Below are positions 23,811 to 33,948 of a DNA stretch of 64,000 bases, in pieces; the first letter of the stretch is position 1, and every line of letters begins with the position of its first letter. The notes under the pieces were generated by a model. That model did not search any database and was not told the origin of the DNA. It saw nothing but the letters and a program-made list of their open reading frames with translations. Source of the DNA: Periplaneta americana (lineage: Eukaryota; Arthropoda; Insecta; Blattodea; Blattidae); contig NC_091120.1 of the NCBI RefSeq assembly GCF_040183065.1, forward strand, positions 74,626,708 to 74,690,707, written 5' to 3'. Both the position numbers and the translations under genes were made by a program.

Positions 23811-25173
23811 CAGAGTGAGTAAAGTATGGAACAATGCTTGTAACTTTCTTATTTCTAATTTTATAAATACACTACTTATACAAAAGTTGTAAGGTATCAA
23901 AGAAGGAATATTTTGAACATGTTTTCAAATACTATGCTTTTCGTTTATAAAGGGTATACCAAGGGTCTGTTTTTTAAATCATAACAAGTGCTTATTTCCC
24001 CATTTTTGGATTCTTCTGGTTTCAGTACGAACATAATCTTTTTTTTTTTTTTTTTGCTATTTATAAACTCTTATTTTTTAAATTACTTCTTTTGATGACA
24101 TGTATGTGTACTGAATAAAGGGAAATTTTAATGCTTCAGTACATCAATTTGAGGAGGCTTTGGATTAAAGAATTGCAGACAAAAGCTAATAGAAAGTTGT
24201 GAATAAAATTTACTTACTTACTTACAAATGGCTTTTAAGGAACCCGAAGGTTCATTGCCGCCCTCACATAAGCCCGCCATCGGTTCCTATCCTGTGCAAG
24301 ATTAATTCATTCTCTATCATCACACCTCACCTCCCTCAAATCCATTTTAATATTATCCTCCCATCTACGTCTTGGCCTCCCTAAAGGTCTTTTTCCCTCC
24401 GGTCTCCCAACTAACACTCTATATGCATTTCTAGATTCGCCCATACGTGCTACATGCCCTGCCCATCTCAAACGTCTGGATTTAATGTTCCTAATTATGT
24501 TAGGGGAAGAAAATTAGTAAAAATAATTGAATAACAATATTAATATTATTTAAATTTATAATTTTAAAAAGACACATTGTAGAATATGCACCATTGAATT
24601 TTAACTGCAATAGTAATGCAACACATGGATTTTAAAGCAAGACAACCCATTAAAACCAAAATTAGCATTGTTGTGTTTCAGTTTACAAAAGGTGCTCAAA
24701 ATCGCCCCTATTTACTACCAAACAATGCATAAATCTGTCTTTGAAATTGTTTAATGTTTAATCATTGTTATTCAATTATTTTTATTAGCTTTATTCAATT
24801 GTTTCTATGAGCTTTGTCTGCAATTGTTTAATCCAAAGCCTCGTCAAATTGTTGTAGTGAAACATTAAAATTTCCCTTTATTCAGTACATATACATTGTC
24901 ATTAAAAGAGGTAATTTTTAAAAAACAATAGTTTATAAACGGCAAATAATATATGATTTTGTACGTAATGAGATCTGAAGAATCCCAAAAAGGGGAAATA
25001 AGTACATGGTGACATTTAAAAAAAACATCCTTTATAAATTAAATGTATAATACTTGAAAACATGTTCAACATATTCCTTTTTTTATACCCTACAACTTTT
25101 GTGTAAGTAGTTTCTTCATAAAATTAGAAATAAGAAAGTTACAAGCATTGTTCCATACGTTTTACTCACCCCA
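23811..25173. mobile_element. Foldback element with arms of about 370 bp
   Basis: The left arm 23811-24200 and right arm 24790-25173 are inverted copies with moderate divergence. Shared blocks include GTATGGAACAATGCTTGTAA (right arm GTATGGAACAATGCTTGTAA on the other strand), ATAAAGGGAAATTTTAATG and TTGGATTAAA. TA lies outside both ends. The middle (about 590 bp) holds a LINE 3' fragment. No coding gene of its own is seen. Confidence 0.75.
24205..24505 (-). mobile_element. RTE-like LINE, 3' fragment inside the foldback element
   Basis: This is a short 5'-truncated copy of the family at 39387-41082. On the minus strand it encodes the end of ORF2 (KSRRLRWAGHVARMGESRNA style, GRPRRRWED), followed by AAAAGCCATTTG and a tail of GTAA units (seen as ACTTACTTACTTAC on the plus strand). 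Confidence 0.85.
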
Positions 25174-25234
25174 TATATGCCGAACATGGAGTATGCCAAA
25201 AAGGGGGAAAAACCAAAGGAGGGGAGTTCGTTTC

Positions 25235-25390
25235 GGTGTTGTGGATTGCGCCTCGGTGTAGCTCAGTGGTAGAGCACCCAGTGCGTAGAACTGGGGGTCC
25301 TGGGTTTGATCCCCGGCGTCCGAGCGAATTTTTCTCCGTTATTAATAAATAATAACCACAACAGAGAGTTCTGTAGGATCAAAAATTAAT
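25235..25390 (+). mobile_element. tRNA-headed SINE (second family)
   Basis: GTGTAGCTCAGTGGTAGAGC gives a good D arm and A box, and GGGTTTGATCCCCGG a T arm. The sequence CCCAG-CTGGG could be an anticodon stem but closes on a 9-base loop, so it is not a working tRNA. The tail (GAATTTTTCTCC, then GTTCTGTAGGATCAAAAATT) matches the pair at 22252-22760. Confidence 0.75.
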
Positions 25391-27973
25391 AATATCGTAT
25401 TAAATGGTTGATCAGCCCAGCGTAGTTACCAACGACTTTTTGTTTGGGGTCGGTTGAAGGTCCTAGTTTACGAGACACCCGTTGAAACAGACGAGGATCT
25501 GGTGGCCTGGCTACAGTATTTGCAGCAGTAGGGGCAATTAGAAACGATTCTGAAGTCTTCTCAGCTTGTTAGACATTCCGTGTTACGTCGATGCAATCTT
25601 TGCGTATGTCAGTGCGCAGTGGAGACATTTTGAATTTTTTTTTTTTTTTTTTTGTAAAATTAGCTGACTGGTGTATGAGGTCTAATGTGTTGTCGTTAAT
25701 GTAAATTACGAGAAGGATCAAGTACTAGTTCCAGTACCTTAAAATGTGATGTCCTAAAAGAAAACTCTCTTATAGAAAAGGTATTAGAAACAATGTTTTG
25801 TTTTAATGTCCTATACAACTTCTCATAATTTGTCGGACAAATTTTTGGCACTATATTTATTTACCTTGTGGAATTGGGCCAAACGAATTACTGATATTTT
25901 ATCTGGAATTAAAAATTAAATTTTACAATCTGGTATAACAAAGAGTGATGAATATTTTCACATGACTATAGACACTGAATTAAAAAAAATTGTATCATTA
26001 CTATTCTTGTGATATATCTTTACAATTTTTAATATATCAGATAATGATAAAATATTATACACTTACCTTATATTATTTAATTTACAAAGTTTTAACATTC
26101 TATGTAAAATTCCATTTTTTTTAAATAAATATCATGAGCAAACAGTGTCAATTTTGATTTTCATATCTGTCGGTACAGATTAAAGAGAATGATAAGTTTG
26201 AAAATTTTATTTATCTCTACATTTTATGAAAATGCTTAATTTTATTGACGTCACAATCATAAGATGGCCTAATGTTTTAATGTTGAAGTCGAATGATAAT
26301 TGAGATGTATGTATGCGTGTGTGATGCGCGAATGTATAAGATACGTGCGTATGAACATGACCCTTTAAAATTTTCTCATCGATGTTAAAAAATCAAGTTC
26401 TTGGGATATTATGCTTAATATTAATTAATTATTTATATAAATTAAATTAATTTTGATAGATGAAATGGAAATGACTGTCTTTTCTTACAAATGCAGTATT
26501 TAAGTACAAATTACGCAGCTTGAAGAAGGTTTAACGGCGACAAAGACTTATGCAACAGTTGATTGTTGATACGAGGGATAACATCCAAAGGTGAACGATA
26601 AGGTCTGAGATTTTAATTGATCCAAAATCAAGGGCGTTGAGCTTAAGAACATTTAAGTAACATTTATTTATATTGCATGATGTGATTGTAGTTAAGTACA
26701 GTCTGGATTGAAAGCCAGAGGCCTGCATTTATTAATTATCACGTTTACAATTTATTACTCTAAATGTTGGAATTATTTTCTTCGGAATTATTATAGTTAT
26801 GAAGTCAGCTATGACAGCCATGACGTCAGTTATGACAGCCATGACGTTGTTTGTATGGGCTCCGGCATCGTCTCATACGTCTCTTGGCTTTTAGCTCACA
26901 CTGTATGAATTCGATTGCCGACATATTTTACTCCACTGTCCCCCAATCGAATGACATTTATAAATACTACATGTGTAAATAATAAATACATGTAAATATA
27001 GCATTATTGACAAGTTATCAACATTTTTTAAACCACAGCATGGCTCAGATGTGTGTCAAATTCAAGAAAAACCGTACCAGGAGTGTTTCAGAATTTCCCA
27101 CAACCCATGCAATAGCCAAGTACAAATGTATCAATAAATCGCTCCCATGTGAGACTGAAAATCAGTTGATATATAATTCACATATTGTATAATCGGTACA
27201 AGTATGTTAATCTCGTTTCAATAAAGAAATGGTACAATCATCTAAGCTCAGAAAAAAATTATTATAAAATTATAAGATGTGTGAAATTCTGGGGCATTCT
27301 ACGAGTGCTGCAATGTATGATGTTTATATGTATAAATAAGTTATTAATTCTACTTTTCTGACGACTTTCCAGCCTCCCAAAGAAATTGTTCATGAATTTT
27401 ATTGAACGATAAAATAATATCGTCTTAACATGGTACCCCTTGTCGCCTCACATGTGCCCTACATTTTAAAGAATGATAAAACTGTAAGACAAGAGAGAAT
27501 ATAGAGTGGGATTGTACTGATAAAGAGGTAATTTAAGATTAAATGAATTGAATTAATAATGTATATATGACAAACAGAAGAAATGCATCTAGCATAAGAG
27601 TATATTTTCTGTCACTTATCTTATTTTGCGCACATTTGCATACTTTTATTAATCTAATACAGAATTCATTTTGTTCATAATTATTTTTGTTCCATGAAAG
27701 TCTTTGTAAATCAAATATATTTTGCATCAAGGCAATAAAAACCCAAAGATCAATGATAAAACTGCATCCATGTGCTTCTCTTTATTATCATTTCCACACT
27801 TCCTTTGATTATTCCCACTACGATGCATTATACCGAAAATTGAGCTATGAAAGTAAATGTTTGAAATGTGATGTATGATTTTTAATCCATTTATCCATTT
27901 TTTATTTCCTGATGTTTTCTTTCGGTTAATAATCTAAGTGATAATAATACAGAGTCCCCTGTTATTTCTAATA

Positions 27974-27974
<1 letters not shown>

Positions 27975-28060
<86 letters not shown>
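27975..28060. repeat. (ATT)n microsatellite
   Basis: Nearly pure ATT units with two single-base interruptions. Confidence 0.95.
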
Positions 28061-28143
28061 ATATGCATTTGTATTAATTGTAGATCTGATTGAGTGGAAC
28101 AGAAGGCCTTAAGGCCTTAATTGTGCCACGTAAGATAAATTAA

Positions 28144-28144
<1 letters not shown>

Positions 28145-28183
<39 letters not shown>
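28145..28183. repeat. (ATT)n microsatellite
   Basis: About 13 ATT units, separated from the previous tract by about 85 bp that includes GGCCTTAAGGCCTTAA. Confidence 0.95.
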
Positions 28184-28185
<2 letters not shown>

Positions 28186-28635
28186 TCTCACTAAGTATAA
28201 TGTATTAGAACAGTAACAAAGTTTCCACTTTCATTAAGATTTTCTTCACTGTGTTTGTTCGTTCTGCACATATATATATATTTGTTTACTTTTTACGTAT
28301 TACTTTTATTATATGTATGTTTTCGAGACGAACGATATGATAACTGTGATCAGGGTTGGTGAAGACATAAAAAACTAAAAAACTAATTTTATTTCGTGTA
28401 TCACGTAATATATTACTAATTTAATTACACTGGACAATAAAATTTAACTTTTTTCTGTTATGAAAACGAAAATCCGGTTACTAAAGCCAGCTATAATGGC
28501 TGGGGGATCACCGTGCTAACCACACGATACCTCCATCCTAGTTGGATGATCGTCCATCTCTGCTTCGGCATGAGAATGTGTGGCCAGCAGCCGGGACTGG
28601 TGGTTCACAGTCCTTCATGGGCTGTCGTGCCTCAG

Positions 28636-28675
<40 letters not shown>

Positions 28676-28686
28676 GTAGTAGTATT
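28636..28686. repeat. (ATT)n/(AGT)n microsatellite
   Basis: The ATT units run into AGT units. The tract sits at the end of a GC-richer repeat-like block, as a retroelement tail often does. Confidence 0.9.
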
Positions 28687-29854
28687 AAAATGTTATTGTA
28701 TTTATGTATTAACACGGTAAAGAAGTTGGAAATTTAATCAGTGATATTTATGTTTCCTGTTATTCAGAGTTTAAAATCAGAGTTTAAAATTATATAGGCG
28801 TACGGTTATTTTATTAAACACTATTACACATTTATGGTTTAAGAATTTACGAACGAGTCATAATGGCAGTCTCGTAGAATACACAAAAATTTACTTTACT
28901 CAACACCTTTTGGTTGGTAACGGTGGATAACAGCATTTCTGCTCCAGTCATCGGAATCTAGACACCTAACTACATTCGGTCATTCTGACGTCGGTTTTGG
29001 TGAAGTGCGGTCGTCGGTAGTGGAGCGATCATTTCTATTTGCGTTAACTTTATTTACTTTTGTGATAGTGACCTTTTACTCGCCATTAACTGTATAATTA
29101 TTGGATTATTAGTAATACTGACATATTTATATAGCCTATACTTAGGCCTATATAATCTTTGGTTTGTTAATATGAATTAACAAAGATGTTAATATCCAGA
29201 CCATATTGGTTGATTAGGACGTCTCTAAATAAATTGGAAATTACATTCGGACTTCAGCTGTGGAACGATAAACATTGTCTATATGAAATGGATCAGTGTT
29301 TCTTTGTACTGCGCGTCTTCTACTCGTTTGTATTTACGTTCGCATACACAGACTTCAATTATATTAATGTGTTCCGAGTATTATTGATACATTTTGTGCG
29401 GTTTTTTATACGACAATATAAGATATTTTCCAAGGGAAGAAAAGCCCTTGAGTTTTCAAAGAAGTGATGTGTTTTGAGTGTAGTTACTGCGTCTCGTTGT
29501 GGATTTAGTGGTGAATGGGGCCTTTCGAAGACTATGACAAGCTGTGTAAGGTATGTAATATGATACAAATGGTTGATGCAATAGCAATTTCGGTTTAATA
29601 ATTCCGACGAAATTCGATCCATAAGATGCAGTGGTACTTAAGGTTGTTTTAAAGAGTAGTAGCTAATCCATGGTTAAACGAGCGTTGAGTGTCTTCTTTT
29701 CCTATAGCGGATATGCATCTTCAGCCGTCTTACATGTCGTACCAACATAACTCACGAACGTTTCACGCTAGTTTGAAATTTTCCAGTGGGATAGAAATTC
29801 GGCCATTTTCATACTTCAGGGAAGTGTGTAAAGGTAAGAAAATGGAGTGTTATG

Positions 29855-30530
29855 AGAGGTTAGGTTAGTTTAGACTTTTATTATGTCTTACGTACTTATC
29901 TGTGACAGGTTAGGTTACAGTAGTTCAGGGTTTTGTTATGACTTATATAGGAAAATCTGTGATAGGTTAGGTTGGGATATTAAAAGTATTTATTTCAGTC
30001 ACTGACTTCACAGCATAAGTTTAAGGTGCTACATCTTTACATTACATATTTAAAAGACGTATGAACGTTTTCGTTGGTCTACGCCAACATCATCAGATAC
30101 GAAGTACATTTCAGCAATATCAGTGCTCTCTACATAATATCTACAAATACAAAACATATTTAGTGGCATACAAAATGAGACATATTAAAAACCAACATTG
30201 CTGTGATACACATTGACATTCTATGTGACTGCCTTGACTGATATGACTGATGATGTTGGCGTAGACCAACGAAAACGTTCATACGTTTTTAAATATGTAA
30301 TGTAAAGATGTAGCACCTTAAACTTATGCTGTGAAGTCAGTGACTGAAATAAATACTTTTAAGATACAATATAGACTTCTCTGAAAATTAAAAATGAATT
30401 GCAAAATAGGTTGGGATAGTTTAGGCTTTTGTTATACCTTTTATAGGCGAATCTGTAACAAGTTAGGTTAGGTTAGTATTTTAGTGACAGGTTAGGTTAG
30501 TTTAGGCTTTTGTTATCCTCGTCAAGATGA
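29855..30530. repeat. TTAGG-containing repeats of about 60 bp
   Basis: Several diverged copies of a unit like TCTGTGACAGGTTAGGTTAG then TTTAGGCTTTTGTTAT occur at about 29855, 29905, 29950, 30405, 30450 and 30490, split by the palindrome at 29981-30362. The same unit appears inverted at 36700-36785. Confidence 0.65.
29981..30362. repeat. Inverted repeat with hammerhead-like core (116-bp arms)
   Basis: Arms 29981-30096 and 30247-30362 are nearly identical inverted copies around 150 bp. Each arm begins at its inner end with CTGATGA (30247-30253, and inverted at 30090-30096), then GTTGG-CGTAGA-CCAAC as a hairpin and GAAA, then an ACGT-TCAT-ACGT hairpin. This matches the hammerhead layout except for one extra T after CTGATGA. 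The pattern fits an inverted pair of Penelope-like termini, but no reverse transcriptase is present. Confidence 0.5.
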
Positions 30531-30539
30531 AGGTGAAAG

Positions 30540-32060
30540 CGATTGAGTGTGGAGCTCTTGAACAGGTAGTGATTTTTTTGTTTTCTATGTTGGCAGTTCA
30601 AGTGCGTCAGTGTCTATTTCAAAATCGGCGGAAGTCACTCTACGCTCGTTTCTCCGAGGTTTTAATTGACTACTTATTACCAGTATATTGTTATTTGAGT
30701 GGGGTTCCATTTTCTCAGATTAGTTTCAATACTATAGTTCGCTTTTAGTTAGGTTATTTTTGGTATTTTTAGATTAGGCATATTTTCTCATTCACATTTC
30801 AATTTGCGTATGTAGTGTTTGACTTCTTTATGGCAGGCTAGGTTTAGTTTATTTAACCTAATTCAGGTTTTCTTGATTTAATTTCAAACACAGCTGAGAT
30901 CTGAGACAAGAAGGCCAATGTCTGTGGAAGGTAGTCCTATTGTCTGCGATAAGGCTAGAGCAGGCCTGGGCGTCGGGAGCGGAACTAGACTCTAAACGGG
31001 GACACTTAATATTCATCCGTCACTGAATCAACGCTGCGCGGTGTTCGGCGGGGAAGAAAGGGGATAAAGAGAAATCATATGGCTCCCCATGAGAGAGTAG
31101 AATCCGCTCTTGCTGCCCAGCTCTGGGCTAGAGGTAAACTGATCTGCCATAGCTGAGTAGTAACGGGTATGCCGAAGTCTGTGACACCTAAGCAGATGTC
31201 TGCGACATCTCCAATGATAATTAGGGGCAGATTCATATGCACTAAAAACTGCAAAATATGCATGCACGTATGCACTTAAAAACCAGTATAAATGTACTAA
31301 AAATAACAAAACATGCACTGTTAAAAAATTCTTGGTTTAAGAAATTTGCTATTATTGTTGGTTTTCCTCTTATACGTAAGAGTACTGAGATATAACTTCA
31401 TTTATTTCTGCTGGAGTTGCATATTTTTCTAAATTGTTAGGCAACAAGCTTTTCCAATCGTCCACATACAAGAATCTTTATAAATGATGAGAAGCTCCTT
31501 TTAACTTCAGAGGGCTTTGTTGAATGCCGCGGAATTGCCAACAATGATTCCCTGATAACAGTTTACTGTCTTTATGTTATATTGTAAGAGATGAAATATA
31601 TTAGCTGTAATGTGTTTCAATGTATGCGTTTCATTTTTGCTGATTTTCCATTTTCTTACTCTTAGTTTGAGCACTAGAATACTTAAGAATAACAATATGC
31701 CTTTATACAGTATGTGCTGAAAGCTTAAATATTTATTAATCCCTTAAATATGCATAAATATGCGCTATAAAATCTTGATATTTAGTTGCAAATAACTTGA
31801 AACGCATTTATACAGAGTGTAAGGCGTATAAGTGTCGTCTTTTTCACAGTCATCGGGGACGGTTTACAGGATCAAAAAATGCCCATACAACATAGGGTCA
31901 AAACTTGATAAAATAATACTAAACTGCCCCCCCCCACTGAGGGTAGCCCTTACGGACTCAGTATATCCTCAAAAAATTATTATACACATAGGTATTAAAT
32001 TTAAATTAAAAAAAAAAGGGGGAAACAAAGAAAAGGACGTGAAACATTACAATTGCTATT
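30540..32060. other. Intergenic stretch, possible old hAT debris
   Basis: No gene supported. GC-richer sequence at 31020-31220 is followed by TATGCA-rich AT DNA (31230-31330, 31740-31775). A minus-strand stretch near 31400-31450 (KYATPAEINEVISQYSYV) has a hAT-like look but is short. Confidence 0.3.
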
Positions 32061-32512
32061 AATGTGACACCATGTGATTAATTAGGATTTGGCAGGATTT
32101 TTTTTAACACAATTATCACAATGTCATCCCTCAAAGATGTTGGCAGAACAAATTTCCGCCGAAATTCTTAGAAAAAAGCTGGTATAGTCCCTCGAGCACC
32201 TATGAGCAAGCCGAATACCTCAACGTGAATTAAGGCATATTTCAGCTTGAAATAGTTGACTGTAGGCTCTTAGATCGACTTCTTCTCAAGGTGGACCTCA
32301 GCTGACTGATGACATCCTACTTCAAAACGTATCGTGGGGTCCACAATGATGCCCTGTTTAGTGTCAGCATTGTACGCTAAAATATCTACTCGTCTCGTTG
32401 ACCCATTTTCAGCTAGACAGGAGATTTCTTCTTCTACTATCCAGCCCTTAGTTCTTAATGCGGCAGCAATTTTGGATCTTAAAAGATGATGTCTAGAGTT
32501 CCTCAAGAGCAA
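32060..32512 (-). pseudogene. C-terminal domain of a non-LTR retroelement (decayed)
   Basis: On the minus strand from 32512 the frame reads a basic segment, then EEISCLAENGSTRRVDILAY and GIIVDPTIRFEVG. After a TAA (SI-stop-EP) it continues PTVNYFKLKYALIHVEVFG and GARGTIPAFF. The arrangement RVD, about 13 residues, then VD resembles the PD-x(12-14)-D active-site spacing of restriction-like endonucleases found at the C-terminus of R2-type retrotransposons. That reading is my inference. No reverse transcriptase lies upstream within the window, so this is a fragment. Confidence 0.45.
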
Positions 32513-33063
32513 TCCCTGTTCACAGAATCCGAGAAAAAAATATTTCTTCTATTTTATTCGCGTCATAATGCATATATCGTTAGTAAAATTATGAAAACAA
32601 TAATTGAAGACATTATTACAAAAACAACCCTAGTCATTTTTAATGAAATCGAATTAAGGACACATTTGCTACTCTTTCAAATGTTTATAGACTCCAAAAA
32701 TGACACATGTCAGGTGGAATAGCCACAAGGATAAATACCAGTTGTACGGAAACAGCTGATATGTGTTGTTATGTTTATTTTTATTGTTCTCCTGAAAAAT
32801 AGCAATTTTGACAAGGGTTATTTTTGTAATAATGTCTTGAATTGCATCAGTAGGTGTATGTAGCAAAGAGTTAATATTAGTTTAAATACATATTTGTATC
32901 TTCTATTACGTTTTCATGAAATTAAATAAAATTGGATGCTTAAATTTGTTAATATTCTGGCGTGAGACACATGGCAACGTTCAGCAGGCAGTACTCTGGT
33001 CAGACGTACGGTACGAATCAGCCGAGTTCAAGCTCCCTGTCCATAGCTCTACTGCCGAGCGGA

Positions 33064-33358
33064 TGGTAGTAGAGTACAGGGTATTCGACAATGTCATTCA
33101 CAGTTTAGGAATATCATGTTATTAATTTTGGAAAAAGTCGTCGTAATTCAAGTGAGGCAAGAAGGATTTACAGTTAACGTTTTCCTCAAAGAAGGTTACC
33201 TAATCGGCGAAATTTTGTAGCAGTTTCTCAACGATTATTAGAAACTAGAAGTCTCTTACCCCGTTTTGAAAATCACACAAACAGAAATTTGTTTAAAAAT
33301 GTTACTGTTTTACGGAAGCGGGAGAGATTAAAATGTTGTCTTAGAAAAACGGTCTTGT
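33064..33358 (+). pseudogene. Transposon N-terminal HTH-like fragment (DUF4817 type)
   Basis: The frame contains RRNSSEARRIYS, a TAA, then RFPQRRLPNRRNFVAVSQRL and LETRSLLPRF. Arrays of the type NSxEAxRxY, FPxRRxPxxRxF, LxETGSL are typical of the N-terminal DNA-binding module called DUF4817, seen in repeats of many insects. The catalytic part is absent and one stop lies in frame. The limits upstream (a start near 33064) are uncertain. Confidence 0.5.
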
Positions 33359-33359
33359 G

Positions 33360-33948
33360 ACTTCGTGCAGAAAACTATTATTGTTTACTTTTTAGACGTA
33401 CAATTAAAAAATGGAGCAATATTATTACATAAAATGTAAATTTACCATAATGCTCTCTTATTGAGATTGGTGGTTTGTATTTGCTGCTCGTTTTATGTAA
33501 ACAACAGTATTGTCATTGTCCGCTCCTGCATTAGTACAGAGCATCTGTTTTGTACCGGTATGTCTGTATCGGCTTGTACTGTGTACTTCTAAACCCCCTC
33601 CTCCCCGTTTGAGCTGTACTGTATACTTCTAAACTCCCTCCTACCAATCCTGCAACGTTGCCAAACGCCTAATATTGTAAACTTTAATAATTAGTTAAAT
33701 ATTGCAATTAGAAAAAAATTGTAACGACATTTTTTCTTTCTTATGACATGAATAATCATCAGTTAAAGTAATGGCACTTATACCCCTTACACCTTGTATA
33801 TTCGATAATAGCATAAAATTGGGAAGAATTTCTATATATATATATGTAACCTAAATGTGATTATTTAATACATAAAATAAAGAGGTACAATACTTCAAAA
33901 TGAACGCGAAACATACATTTTTACTTCACTTTGCATATACAAGGTATA
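33360..33948. other. Intergenic stretch
   Basis: No gene or repeat boundary recognised. It ends in AAGGTA at the target site of the pogo-like element. Confidence 0.4.

Larger units (their letters stand above)
25395..29840. other. AT-rich intergenic stretch with microsatellites
   Basis: No gene could be supported. It contains three ATT tracts and a GC-richer repeat-like block at about 28500-28635 (GGGGGATCACCGTGCTAACC and on) just before the third tract. Two diverged copies of ATGACAGCCATGACGT lie at 26811-26847. Confidence 0.45.

Noticed and set aside
25250..25325. tRNA gene-like sequence with good D and T arms
   Set aside because: The anticodon stem closes on a 9-base loop, and the segment is followed by the same tail as other SINE copies in the window. 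I treat it as a SINE head.
26811..26847. Two copies of a box with TGACGTCA-like sequence, as a possible CRE regulatory site
   Set aside because: A single palindromic 8-mer in a short duplication with no gene nearby is weak evidence for regulation.
27007..27192. 61-codon frame with a faint transposase HTH look
   Set aside because: The resemblance is limited to a few residues and there are no TIRs around it.
27975..28183. Regular ATT tracts as a CRISPR-like or centromeric array
   Set aside because: They are plain trinucleotide microsatellites without spacers; the genome is eukaryotic.
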